In this document: positions 45,159 through 53,310 of the stretch, piece after piece
Numbering within the stretch: the first letter of the stretch is position 1
Layout: every line of letters begins with the position of its first letter
Notes under the pieces: model-generated
Told to the model about the DNA's origin: nothing
Seen by the model: only the letters and a program-made list of their open reading frames with translations
Database searches by the model: none
Made by a program: the position numbers and the translations under genes
Source: an uncultured Collinsella sp.
GTDB taxonomy: Bacteria > Actinomycetota > Coriobacteriia > Coriobacteriales > Coriobacteriaceae
DNA: 59,258 nucleotides
Assembly (NCBI GenBank): GCA_900556605.1
Contig: USPC01000003.1
Span: forward strand, 1-59,258
Reading direction: 5' to 3'

Positions 45159-46922
45159 ATGGCAGATTCCACCACCGATTACAACAATCTAGATCCCTTG
45201 GGTGACGAGGCGGCGGTTGTCGATGAGGTCGATGCCGCCGTCTCGGGCGCTCGCAAGAAGCCGCGCGCTGTCGATATGGTGCCAGAGGAGCCCGACGCGA
45301 TGGCGCCGGACGAGGAATACCAGCTCACGCCGGCGGGTCGTCGCGAACGCATCGGGCAGATTGTTCGCCTGGTCAAAAAGTACCGTGTGTGGGATAACCT
45401 CACGCCGGTTCGTTTGCGCCGCCTGCTCGAGGAACTCGGCCCCATGTTCGTCAAGATGGGGCAGATTCTGGCCAACCGGTCCGAGATTCTGCCGCAACGC
45501 TTTTGCGACGAGCTGCGTCGTCTGCGCTCCGACGTGGAGCCGGTGCCGTACGAGGTCGTACTCAGTTGTCTGGAAGAAGAATACGGCCTGCGCCTGGGGG
45601 AGATGTTCGATGCGATCGACCCCAATCCGCTTGGTAGCGCATCGCTCGCGCAGGTGCACCGCGCTCGTCTGGTGACGGGCGAGGACGTGGCCGTCAAGGT
45701 GCAGCGCCCCGGTGCGCAGCAGGTTATGGCACAGGACATCGATATCATCCGCTCGGTGGTGCGTATCGTTTCCAAGTTCGTCAACACCGATCAATTCGTT
45801 GACCTGCACGGCGTAGTCGAGGAGTTGTGGACCTCGTTTCGCGAGGAGACCAACTTTTTGGCCGAGGCCAAAAACCTCAACGACTTCTACGAGTTCCATA
45901 AGAGCGTTCATGGCGTGACGTGTCCTAAATCCTATCTGGACCTGTGCACCGAGCACGTGGTGGTTATGGACTACGTCGACGGCATTTCGATCGCCGATCC
46001 TGAACGCTTGGTGGCCGAGGGCTATGACTTGGAAAAGATCGGTGCCGCGATTGTCGAGGACTACTCGACGCAGGTGCTCGACGACGGCTTTTTCCATGCC
46101 GACCCGCATGCGGGAAACATTATTCTCAAGGATAGCATCGTTTACTTTATCGACTTGGGCATGGTCGGACGCATGTCGAGTCACGATCGCGGTATCGTCA
46201 AGGACATGATTTTCGCCGTGGCCGAGGGTGACGTGCCCAAGCTCAAGGATTCGCTCATGCGCTTTGCCGTGACGCGTGGCGATTCGGCTGAGCTCGATCA
46301 TTCGGCCTTTTTGTCCGATCTTGACTTTATCGTGGCTGACTTTGCAGGCCTTGACCTGAAGGATCTGGATATCGGCGAGTTTTTGACCTCGCTGTTAAAC
46401 CTGGCGCGCAAAAACGACGTTGAGCTGCCGAGCGTGGTAACGATGTTCGCCCGCGGCATGGTGACGCTCGAGGGCCTGTTGACCGAGTACATGCCCAACG
46501 TCAACATGATCCAGATCATTCAGACGCATATCAAAAACGAAAAAAGCACTTATGCGCGCGTGCGCGACATGGGACGCGATCTTGCCGCGAGCAGCTATCG
46601 CGCGGCAAAAGGCTCGCTCGAGGCGGCCGAGTATCTGGGCTTGGCTTCGCGTATGCTCACGCGCGGCCAGCTTAAGGTGAACACGCAGATCATGAGCAGC
46701 GATAAGGCGCTGCGACAGCTGGGCGGAATTATCGACCGCATGTCGATGGCAATTGTGATCGCCGGTCTGTTTATCGGTTCGTCGGTGGTGTACTACGCAC
46801 GCATCGAGCCGGTTGTGTTTGGTATCCCAGTCATTGGCTTTATGGGCTACGTGAGCGCGCTGGTGCTGGCGCTTATGCTGGGCCGCAATATCTGGCTCAA
46901 CAGTCACGGCGGCAAGCACTAG
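45159..46922 (+). CDS. ABC1/AarF/UbiB-family atypical kinase
   Basis: This 587-residue protein has the UbiB-type features KMGQ (99-102, the KxGQ motif that replaces the usual ATP loop), AVKVQRPG, VVMDYVDG, FHADPHAGN (catalytic loop) and FIDLGMVG (metal-binding). Two C-terminal transmembrane helices (about 527-580) anchor it. In E. coli UbiB supports ubiquinone synthesis; this anaerobe-type context has no ubiquinone genes, so it may serve menaquinone or other lipid metabolism. The start follows the upstream gene by 8 bp without a clear ribosome site, fitting translational coupling. Confidence 0.9.
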   Translation: MADSTTDYNNLDPLGDEAAVVDEVDAAVSGARKKPRAVDMVPEEPDAMAPDEEYQLTPAGRRERIGQIVRLVKKYRVWDNLTPVRLRRLLEELGPMFVKMGQILANRSEILPQRFCDELRRLRSDVEPVPYEVVLSCLEEEYGLRLGEMFDAIDPNPLGSASLAQVHRARLVTGEDVAVKVQRPGAQQVMAQDIDIIRSVVRIVSKFVNTDQFVDLHGVVEELWTSFREETNFLAEAKNLNDFYEFHKSVHGVTCPKSYLDLCTEHVVVMDYVDGISIADPERLVAEGYDLEKIGAAIVEDYSTQVLDDGFFHADPHAGNIILKDSIVYFIDLGMVGRMSSHDRGIVKDMIFAVAEGDVPKLKDSLMRFAVTRGDSAELDHSAFLSDLDFIVADFAGLDLKDLDIGEFLTSLLNLARKNDVELPSVVTMFARGMVTLEGLLTEYMPNVNMIQIIQTHIKNEKSTYARVRDMGRDLAASSYRAAKGSLEAAEYLGLASRMLTRGQLKVNTQIMSSDKALRQLGGIIDRMSMAIVIAGLFIGSSVVYYARIEPVVFGIPVIGFMGYVSALVLALMLGRNIWLNSHGGKH

Positions 46923-46973
46923 AGGCTGCGACCGTCACCGCATTTTCCTATCGCAAACAATAGCTTTTACCTT

Positions 46974-47001
46974 GGGCTTCGCCTGCGTGCGAGGCCCTTT
47001 T
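46974..47001 (+). terminator. Terminator after the UbiB-like gene
   Basis: GGGC-T-TCGC pairs with GCGA-G-GCCC and is followed by TTTT. Confidence 0.7.
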
Positions 47002-47019
47002 GCGTGCTACCATATCGAC

Positions 47020-47215
47020 GGTAATAATCGATGGTCTAGATGGTGGTGCGGAGACGCACGAATGCGCGGTTTTCCTGCGCGTTTGGGAGAATCGGGGTGC
47101 AAGTCCCCAGCTGTACCAGTAACCGTAATTCCTCTTGGCTCGGGATGTTCGCGTCGCAGATCGGACGACGTGCCCGAGTCGTTAAGGTTAAGTCGGATCG
47201 CCTCCCATCTTGCAT
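47020..47215 (+). promoter_or_regulatory. Cobalamin riboswitch
   Basis: The leader holds the core of a B12 riboswitch: GGGAGAATCGGGGTGCAAG followed by TCCCCAGCTGTACC and AGTAACCGTAA (about 47085-47128), and the 3' element AAGTCGGATCGCCTCC (about 47190-47206), matching the AGTCAGGA...CCTGCC block. Before the core are two small hairpins (GTGCG/CGCAC and GCGCG stems). After it, CGGCTGC/GCAGCCG (47217-47223, 47231-47237) without a U-tract suggests control of translation rather than termination. A TGCTACCAT extended -10 lies just upstream. Confidence 0.78.
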
Positions 47216-47272
47216 GCGGCTGCGGCGTATGCAGCCGGTGTGCATAGGGCTCTGGAGGGAAGGGGGACCCCG

Positions 47273-50200
47273 ATGGGGGAACTCGAGCGCAACATGCGCG
47301 ATGACGTGGGGCAGCCTCAAGGCAACGCTCCGAGTATAGACAATGGGGGACAAATGGATATGTTTGAGGACGAGCGTGAGCGCGCCTCGTTGCATCGCCG
47401 TGGCGCGATTGCACGCGGTGTAGCTAAGCGCGGCCTGGTGGCATTCCTGGCCTTCGCGATGGCCTTTGGCACCACGCCGGCTCAGCTGTGGGCCGAGGGC
47501 GCCGAGGGCATTGCCGAGGCTGTGGCTCAGGCTGCGACGCCGAGTGAGGACGCAGCGCTTGCGGGCGGTGCCGCTGAGCAGAGCGGCGCCGAGGTTTCGG
47601 ATTCTGGGAGCGCGCCCGCAGCTAGTACCGCCACAACAGGGGCGGTAGCTGGCGACGAAGGCTCGGCGACGGGGGAGAACCCTGCCGCGAGTGAGCAGTC
47701 TTCGACGGCATCCGCTGGCCAAGCAGGATCTGCCGCCGTGGCTACCGTCCAGGCAGAGAACCCGACAGAAACCGGCGATGTCGCCAAGAAGCAAGTCGAG
47801 GTCTCGTTCTCGATTATCGGCACCGATGCCGACGGCAAGGCTCAGACCTGGGTGGCACCTACGCAGCTCAAGCTCGACGAGGGCGCGACGGCTGCGGATG
47901 CCTTTATTAAGCTGCAAGAGAAGACGGGCTTCAAGGCGGACTACGATCCGAACACGGCATACGGTTTCTACCTCGAAAGCATCACATCCCCGAGCGATGG
48001 CCGCACGCTTGCCTTCGATCCGGCGACTTATGCCTACTGGCAGCTGTTCGTCGACGGCGCGTCTTCCTCGGTTGGCGCGAGCAGCATCAAGCTCACCCAG
48101 GGGCAGAAGATTGAGTTTGCCTATACGGCTGGTAGCGCGTCCCCTGTCGTTAAGGACCAGGTTGCCGCAAATGTGACCGTCATTGGTCGCGATGCCCAGG
48201 GCAAGACTCAGACTTGGGTCGATAACGCGCAGTATGTGGTGACGTCCGGCTCGAGCGCACTTGACCTTACGAAGGTCGCGCTCGAGGCGAATGGCATCGA
48301 CGCCTTTGCTGCGGGCTCCTTCATTCTGAGCCTTAAGTACAACGGCGTTGAGCTGGGTACGCCGTTCGATTATTCGACCTCTTGGCAGCTGTTTATCAAC
48401 GGCAAGTCGAGCGACCGCACGGCAGACAATGTCACCATTCATGCTGGCGATACCGTTACGTGGTTCTACGGTGGCTGGGGCGACCAGTTGCCATCCGATT
48501 CTGTTCATGCTTCCGTTCAGGTCCTCGGTAAGGACAAGGACGGCAAGCAGCAGGTTTGGGCCTCGACGGGCCAGACGAGTCTCAAGGCTGGTTCCACTGC
48601 TAAGGATTTGCTGGAGCAGACTGGTCTTACCCTCCATGCTACAGAAGAGTCTTGGGGTTGGTACCTCAGCGGCATTACCTCGCCGCTTGACGGTAAGATC
48701 TATGAGTATGATCCTGCGACCAAAAGTTATTGGCAGTTCTATGTAAATGGCAAGTTCGCCCAGGTCGGGGCCGGCAACTACGAACTCCAAGAGGGTGACG
48801 CCGTCACCTTTATGTATGGTGCTGACGCCGATGCCCTCCCCGGTCAGGTTCTTGGGTCCGTCGATGTTGTCGGTCCCGATGTCAACGGCAACAATACTCG
48901 CTGGGGCTCGGCAAGCAATGTTTCCCTGCCCGAAGGCTCTACGGCCCAGGACCTTATTGAGACGGTTCTGAAGGCGAAGGGCGTTACGTACAACGGCTCC
49001 CAGAGTGGTGAGTACTGGTTCCTGAATTCCATTACTTCGCCGTTCGATCACAAGCCGTATGGCTGGGATGGTGCGACCAAGAAATATTGGCGTCTGTTTA
49101 TCAACGGAGAGCCCTCATCTCTCTGCGCCAACCAGGTCACGCTCAAGAGCGGCGACAAGGCTACGTTTGCCTACACCACCGATAAATCGCCCATGCCCGA
49201 TCCCGACAAGATTGTCGTGGACCCGAGTGCAACGACTCCTGATTGGGATGCCGAGTGGGCCGGCTACGGCAACAGTGGCAACGGTTCGACCGTAACGGAT
49301 GCCAAGACACCTGCGCAGGCCGCCGGTCTTAAGTGGGCCTTCGATTGGAAGGCCGAGTCTGGTCAGCAGTATGCCAACTGCAGCGAACCTGTCATCGCTA
49401 ACGGCTTTGTGTACATCGCGACCGAGAACGAGCTCATTAAGATCGATTCGTCCACGGGCAAAAAGGTTGCCTCTGCGCCGCTTGCCTCCAAGGTGAGCTA
49501 TACCTCTCGTCCGATCTATACCAACGGCCTTATCATCGTTCCGCTCAACGGCGGTGCGGTCCAGGCGATTACTGCAGACAAGCTGATCTGCAAGTGGCTG
49601 ACGCCTGGTTTGACGGACTTGACGCAGAGCTCCTGCACCGTCGTTTCGGACGGCGAGTATGTCTATGTTGGTACGGTCGATATTTCGTATGACGAGAACT
49701 ACAACGCGACCTACGGCAACGGCTCCCTGAAGCGTATCAAGATTGCCACGGGCGAAGTCTCTTGGCAGAACATTGACCCTTCCGAGGGCTATTATTGGAC
49801 TGGCGCTGCGCTGACGGATAAGTACACCATTGTTCCTACGAGCGCGGGCACGCTTAAGTGCATTGATAAGACGACGGGCGATGTCGTTTCGACCATGAAG
49901 CTCGGCGCTGTCGCAAATGCCGATTGCATTGCCGATCCGTCCAATGGTTCGACCTTCTATCAGATGACGCACGACGGAAAGCTCCATGTGATTTCGCTTT
50001 CGGCGAAGGGTGTGCTGAGTGAACAGAAGACGGTTGATCTGAGCCTTACGAATAATCTGAGCGCCCCAGCGGTGTCTGGTGACAATCTGATTGTCGGCGG
50101 ACAGACGGCTACGGGCTCTGCTCTGGTTCTCTATAACCTGAAGACTGGTAAGACCACGATGGTCGCTGCTGCCGACGGCAAGGCGCTGCCGGCTGGCCTC

Positions 50201-51148
50201 AACGGTATTGCTGCTACTCCGCTGGTGAGTGTTCAGGGCGGCAAGACCTATGTGTACTTCACCGTTAACAGCGCGGATAGCAAGGATTACGTCAACTACT
50301 CTGCTGGTGGTGGCGTGTATCGCTATACGCTCGGCGACGCAGAGGCGACGCAGATTTATGATGCGGCTGGCCATTACCAATACTGTGACTCTCCGGTCAT
50401 TGCCGATGCTTCTGGCAACCTCTACTACATCAATGATTCGGGCACGCTGTTCAAGCTCGGGGCTGTTGAGTCTTGGACGGTTGCCTTTAATTCCAACGGC
50501 GGGTCTGCTTGCGACACTAAGTTTGTTGCTACGGCCGACGGCAAGCTGGTCAAGCCGGCCGATCCGACGCGCGATGGCTACACTTTCGGCGGTTGGTTCA
50601 CCGATGAGGCTTGCACGCAGGCGTATGACTTCAGTACGCCGGTGACGGCCGATCTGACGCTGTATGCCAAGTGGACCAAGAATGCTGTTAACCCTGGCGG
50701 CAATGGCGGTTCTGGCACTAATGGTGGCAACGGTGGCGCTGGCAACGGTTCTGGTGCTGGTGCCGGCACTGGCACGGGTTCCGGTTCCGGCTCTAAGGGC
50801 CAGCAGGCCGGCGGCGCTATCGCCCCGGGTCATAAGCCGACGACCAAGACGACGGTGTCGACCAAGACCGAGACCAAGGACAACAAGTCCGACAAGAAGG
50901 ACACCGATAAGTCCGATAAGAAGGACGAGAAGAAGTCTGACAAGAAGTCTGACAAGAAGGACAACAAGTCCGACAAGAAGTCCGATTCCAAGTCCGATAC
51001 GGGTGCTGCTTCCACGACCACTGCTAAGAAGTCCTCTAGTGCCTCCGAGCAGGAGACTGGCACCAACCCGCTCGCCATTGTTGGCGTTGCCGCCGGCGTC
51101 ATCGGTCTCGCCATCGTCGGCGTGTTCGTGTTCACCAAACGTCGGTAG
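47273..51148 (+). CDS. Giant surface protein: four DUF4430 domains, PQQ-like propeller, InlB repeat
   Basis: The 1291-residue protein starts at the ATG at 47273 (AGGGGGA just upstream; the frame from 47210 begins inside the riboswitch). After a signal peptide (KRGLVAFLAFAMAFG) and an Ala/Ser/Glu-rich linker come four DUF4430 domains (about 172-290, 293-405, 408-520, 523-640). Each has the W-x-(L/F)-(F/Y)-(V/I)-(D/N)-G strand typical of the transcobalamin-like beta fold. A beta-propeller of the PQQ type (about 686-1062), a Listeria-Bacteroides (InlB-like) repeat (1066-1133, GYTFGGWFTD), a Gly-rich and a Lys/Asp/Ser-rich stalk and one C-terminal membrane helix with KRR follow. Its riboswitch suggests cobalamin binding; other ligands are possible. 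Confidence 0.85.
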   Translation: MGELERNMRDDVGQPQGNAPSIDNGGQMDMFEDERERASLHRRGAIARGVAKRGLVAFLAFAMAFGTTPAQLWAEGAEGIAEAVAQAATPSEDAALAGGAAEQSGAEVSDSGSAPAASTATTGAVAGDEGSATGENPAASEQSSTASAGQAGSAAVATVQAENPTETGDVAKKQVEVSFSIIGTDADGKAQTWVAPTQLKLDEGATAADAFIKLQEKTGFKADYDPNTAYGFYLESITSPSDGRTLAFDPATYAYWQLFVDGASSSVGASSIKLTQGQKIEFAYTAGSASPVVKDQVAANVTVIGRDAQGKTQTWVDNAQYVVTSGSSALDLTKVALEANGIDAFAAGSFILSLKYNGVELGTPFDYSTSWQLFINGKSSDRTADNVTIHAGDTVTWFYGGWGDQLPSDSVHASVQVLGKDKDGKQQVWASTGQTSLKAGSTAKDLLEQTGLTLHATEESWGWYLSGITSPLDGKIYEYDPATKSYWQFYVNGKFAQVGAGNYELQEGDAVTFMYGADADALPGQVLGSVDVVGPDVNGNNTRWGSASNVSLPEGSTAQDLIETVLKAKGVTYNGSQSGEYWFLNSITSPFDHKPYGWDGATKKYWRLFINGEPSSLCANQVTLKSGDKATFAYTTDKSPMPDPDKIVVDPSATTPDWDAEWAGYGNSGNGSTVTDAKTPAQAAGLKWAFDWKAESGQQYANCSEPVIANGFVYIATENELIKIDSSTGKKVASAPLASKVSYTSRPIYTNGLIIVPLNGGAVQAITADKLICKWLTPGLTDLTQSSCTVVSDGEYVYVGTVDISYDENYNATYGNGSLKRIKIATGEVSWQNIDPSEGYYWTGAALTDKYTIVPTSAGTLKCIDKTTGDVVSTMKLGAVANADCIADPSNGSTFYQMTHDGKLHVISLSAKGVLSEQKTVDLSLTNNLSAPAVSGDNLIVGGQTATGSALVLYNLKTGKTTMVAAADGKALPAGLNGIAATPLVSVQGGKTYVYFTVNSADSKDYVNYSAGGGVYRYTLGDAEATQIYDAAGHYQYCDSPVIADASGNLYYINDSGTLFKLGAVESWTVAFNSNGGSACDTKFVATADGKLVKPADPTRDGYTFGGWFTDEACTQAYDFSTPVTADLTLYAKWTKNAVNPGGNGGSGTNGGNGGAGNGSGAGAGTGTGSGSGSKGQQAGGAIAPGHKPTTKTTVSTKTETKDNKSDKKDTDKSDKKDEKKSDKKSDKKDNKSDKKSDSKSDTGAASTTTAKKSSSASEQETGTNPLAIVGVAAGVIGLAIVGVFVFTKRR

Positions 51149-52051
51149 GTGAGGGCTGTGTCCAATAAATCCAAGGACGCTGACCCCAAGCAACCAGATT
51201 CCTCGTTCATTCAGTTCGACGATGCAAAGCAACAGGGCGCCGCTTCGGCGGCGTCCGCCCCTCGTCGCAAGACGCTCCTCGGCGTCCTGACTGCCGCGTG
51301 CACCATTCTGATCGTCGTCTCGCTGGGTTTCGTCCATCCTTCCGAGAGCGGTGCCTGGTCCATCGACTGGATCATTCAGACCGTGACGGGGGAGAGCGTC
51401 GTAACCAAGGACACCAAGGTGTCTGGCTCGACTACGACTTCGGGCGAGGCCAGTTCCAAGGATTCTAAGTCATCGAATGACGCAAAAGATGAGTCCAAGC
51501 ATTCTGATGAGTCCAAGTCCAAGGACGATTCCGAGTCTTCAAACAAGGAATCGGACAAGAACTCGGATAACAAGAAGTCCGAGGACCAGGACGGCAAGAA
51601 GTCTGGCGATAAATCCGCTGCCCAAAATACGGGAGTCGGTGATACTTCCAATGCGTCTGGCGGTGGCCAGTCGTCTGATGGAGCCTCATCCTCTAATGGT
51701 GGAAACGCCTCCTCGGGCGGCCAGGGCGGCTCGCAGGAGTCCAGCTACGTAACGGTGACGGTTTCGGTCACATCGAGCGCTGTGGGCAATCCTGTGTCTT
51801 CTGGTGGCACCTTTACCTTTAACGAAGGCGCTACCGTCTACGATGCCCTGTGCGCGCTGGGCCTTTCTGTCAACGCACATGGCTCGTCGTACGGCACGTA
51901 TGTTTCTGCGATTGGTGGTTTGGCCGAGAAACAGTACGGCGGCACGAGCGGCTGGATGTACTCCGTCAACGGCACAACGCCCATGACGGCCTGCAGCAAC
52001 TACGTTCTCTCCAACGGCGACAACGTGGTCTGGTATTACGTTACAGGCTAG
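51149..52051 (+). CDS. Membrane-anchored single-DUF4430 protein
   Basis: The 300 residues start at a GTG directly after the preceding stop (GTG 51158 is an alternative), so it is in the riboswitch operon. One transmembrane helix (about 41-60) is followed by a long Ser/Asp/Lys-rich stalk (90-180) and one DUF4430 domain (about 200-300) with the conserved SGWMYSVNG strand. It probably works at the cell surface with the giant protein, for example as a second ligand-holding module. No transporter gene follows; the operon ends in a terminator. Confidence 0.85.
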   Translation: MRAVSNKSKDADPKQPDSSFIQFDDAKQQGAASAASAPRRKTLLGVLTAACTILIVVSLGFVHPSESGAWSIDWIIQTVTGESVVTKDTKVSGSTTTSGEASSKDSKSSNDAKDESKHSDESKSKDDSESSNKESDKNSDNKKSEDQDGKKSGDKSAAQNTGVGDTSNASGGGQSSDGASSSNGGNASSGGQGGSQESSYVTVTVSVTSSAVGNPVSSGGTFTFNEGATVYDALCALGLSVNAHGSSYGTYVSAIGGLAEKQYGGTSGWMYSVNGTTPMTACSNYVLSNGDNVVWYYVTG

Positions 52052-52073
52052 AGGCTTCGACATAGCGCGCCAG

Positions 52074-52112
52074 ACGGGCGGTTCCGACAGACATCCGGGC
52101 CGCCCGTTTTTC
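52074..52112 (+). terminator. Terminator of the DUF4430 operon
   Basis: ACGGGCGG pairs with CCGCCCGT around an 18-bp loop and is followed by TTTTC. Confidence 0.82.
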
Positions 52113-52150
52113 ATGCGAATGGGATTGGGTCGCCGGGTCTCTCGGCAAAC

Positions 52151-52184
52151 AAAAAACCGGTTGGAATGGGAATTCCAACCGGTT
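52151..52184 (-). terminator. Terminator after the first GtrA gene
   Basis: A perfect 13-bp stem (AACCGGTTGGAAT and its complement) is followed on the minus strand by TTTT. It faces the DUF4430 terminator, separating the convergent operons. Confidence 0.88.
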
Positions 52185-52210
52185 ATACATTCAAGCAAAT
52201 AGCGAATCGA

Positions 52211-52618
52211 CTACGACCGTGCGCCCTCGAGGAAGAAGCGGCGGCTGAAGTAGTTGTACCAGGTGACGAGGAACGTGGCGATGGCCTTCATGGCCTGGTA
52301 GCCGATGCTCAAAAACGTGACGCCCACAAACATGTACAGGTCGTTGAGGCCCAGGCCGATCACCGACAGGATGGTGAAGATCGTGAACTCGCGCTTGCGG
52401 CTCATGCCCTCGCGATGGTCGAACACGTACTTCATGCTGAGCCAGTAGTTGACCACGACGGACGTGGTAAACGAGACCGTGGTGCTCATCAAAAAGTCGA
52501 GGTGAAACAGCTCGACGAGCGCAATGAGCATACCCCAGTCGATGCCAAAGGAGATAAGACCCACGACAGCGAACTTGAGGAACTGCTTGGTATGAGGTTG
52601 TGCCAGTGCCTTGCGCAC
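52211..52618 (-). CDS. GtrA family membrane protein 1
   Basis: This 135-residue protein has four helices and the GtrA pattern KFAVVGLISFGIDWGML...NYWLSMKYVF...NYFSRRFFLE. GtrA proteins are thought to help flip undecaprenyl-linked sugars for cell-wall glycan decoration. The start is a GTG with only a weak GGATG upstream. A related gene lies 218 bp upstream on the same strand. Confidence 0.85.
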   Translation of the reverse strand: MRKALAQPHTKQFLKFAVVGLISFGIDWGMLIALVELFHLDFLMSTTVSFTTSVVVNYWLSMKYVFDHREGMSRKREFTIFTILSVIGLGLNDLYMFVGVTFLSIGYQAMKAIATFLVTWYNYFSRRFFLEGARS

Positions 52619-52715
52619 GTAATCACATCCAATGCGTTGATGAATCGAGCAGAGGATACTTTAGAGCTTTTGCAAGGGAAACGTAAGGTCCTTGCCAAGA
52701 ACTATACGAACTCGC

Positions 52716-52754
52716 CAAATTTTCAAGAGCTAATCCGCAAACGTTGAAAATTTG
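52716..52754. promoter_or_regulatory. AT-rich dyad between the GtrA genes
   Basis: CAAATTTTCAA (52716-52726) and TTGAAAATTTG (52744-52754) form a perfect 11-bp inverted repeat. It sits about 100 bp before the first GtrA gene and could be an operator. A weaker GCCCACG/CGTGGGC hairpin (52771-52812) before it, with TTTG on the minus strand, may terminate the second GtrA gene. Confidence 0.45.
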
Positions 52755-52836
52755 CCCGTAAACGAGCAAAGCCCACGAACGACACAGCGCTCGACGTGCG
52801 TCATCCGTGGGCATCGTAAAGCTGTAAGGTTGCGAG

Positions 52837-53232
52837 TTACTTGGTCTCGTCGCCTTCCAGGAAGATCTTTCGGGTCACAAAGTTGTAGACCATGACAAGC
52901 GCGGTGGCGCAGATCTTGGCGATATTGGCCTCGAGTCCCAGACCGGCGTTGAGTGTCAACACGATAGCGTCGTTGAGTACCAGGCCGATCACGGACAGCA
53001 CGACAAAGATAATGAACTCGCGGCGGCGGCTCATGCCCTCCTTGTGCGCAAACACGTACTTCATGCTGGCGAGGTAGTTAAAGATGAGTGAGATGATAAA
53101 GCCGCTGGTGTTGGCGATTAGGATGTTGAGGCCCAGACCGTAGTGGAGCAGATTCATAATGCCAAAGTCGATGACCGTGGCAATGACACCGACGACGCCA
53201 AATTTCATGATCTGCGCAAGGAGCTTTTGCAT
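52837..53232 (-). CDS. GtrA family membrane protein 2
   Basis: This 131-residue four-helix protein is a paralogue of the neighbouring GtrA (KFGVVGVIATVIDFGIM...NYLASMKYVFAHKEGMSRRREF...TRKIFLEG). I place the start at ATG 53232 by alignment to the paralogue; a TTG at 53295 would add 21 residues. It follows fbp on the same strand with a short gap, so they may be co-transcribed. Confidence 0.83.
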   Translation of the reverse strand: MQKLLAQIMKFGVVGVIATVIDFGIMNLLHYGLGLNILIANTSGFIISLIFNYLASMKYVFAHKEGMSRRREFIIFVVLSVIGLVLNDAIVLTLNAGLGLEANIAKICATALVMVYNFVTRKIFLEGDETK

Positions 53233-53310
53233 GGTACCTGCCTTAAGCTGGCGCCGAAGCGCCGCGGGGATGACAAACTCAGCAAGTTTAGCCAATCCCC
53301 ACGGGTGGAG

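Noticed and set aside
47210..47272. Upstream start for the giant surface protein
   Set aside because: It lies in the riboswitch expression platform; the ATG at 47273 has a proper ribosome site and precedes the signal peptide.
51062..51148. Sortase signal in the giant DUF4430 protein
   Set aside because: The region before the C-terminal helix reads ETGTNPLA, which is not an LPxTG or LAxTG motif.
49115..51337. Long minus-strand frame (740 codons) opposite the DUF4430 protein
   Set aside because: Shadow of the real gene; low-complexity Arg/Gly/Val-rich translation with no domain.
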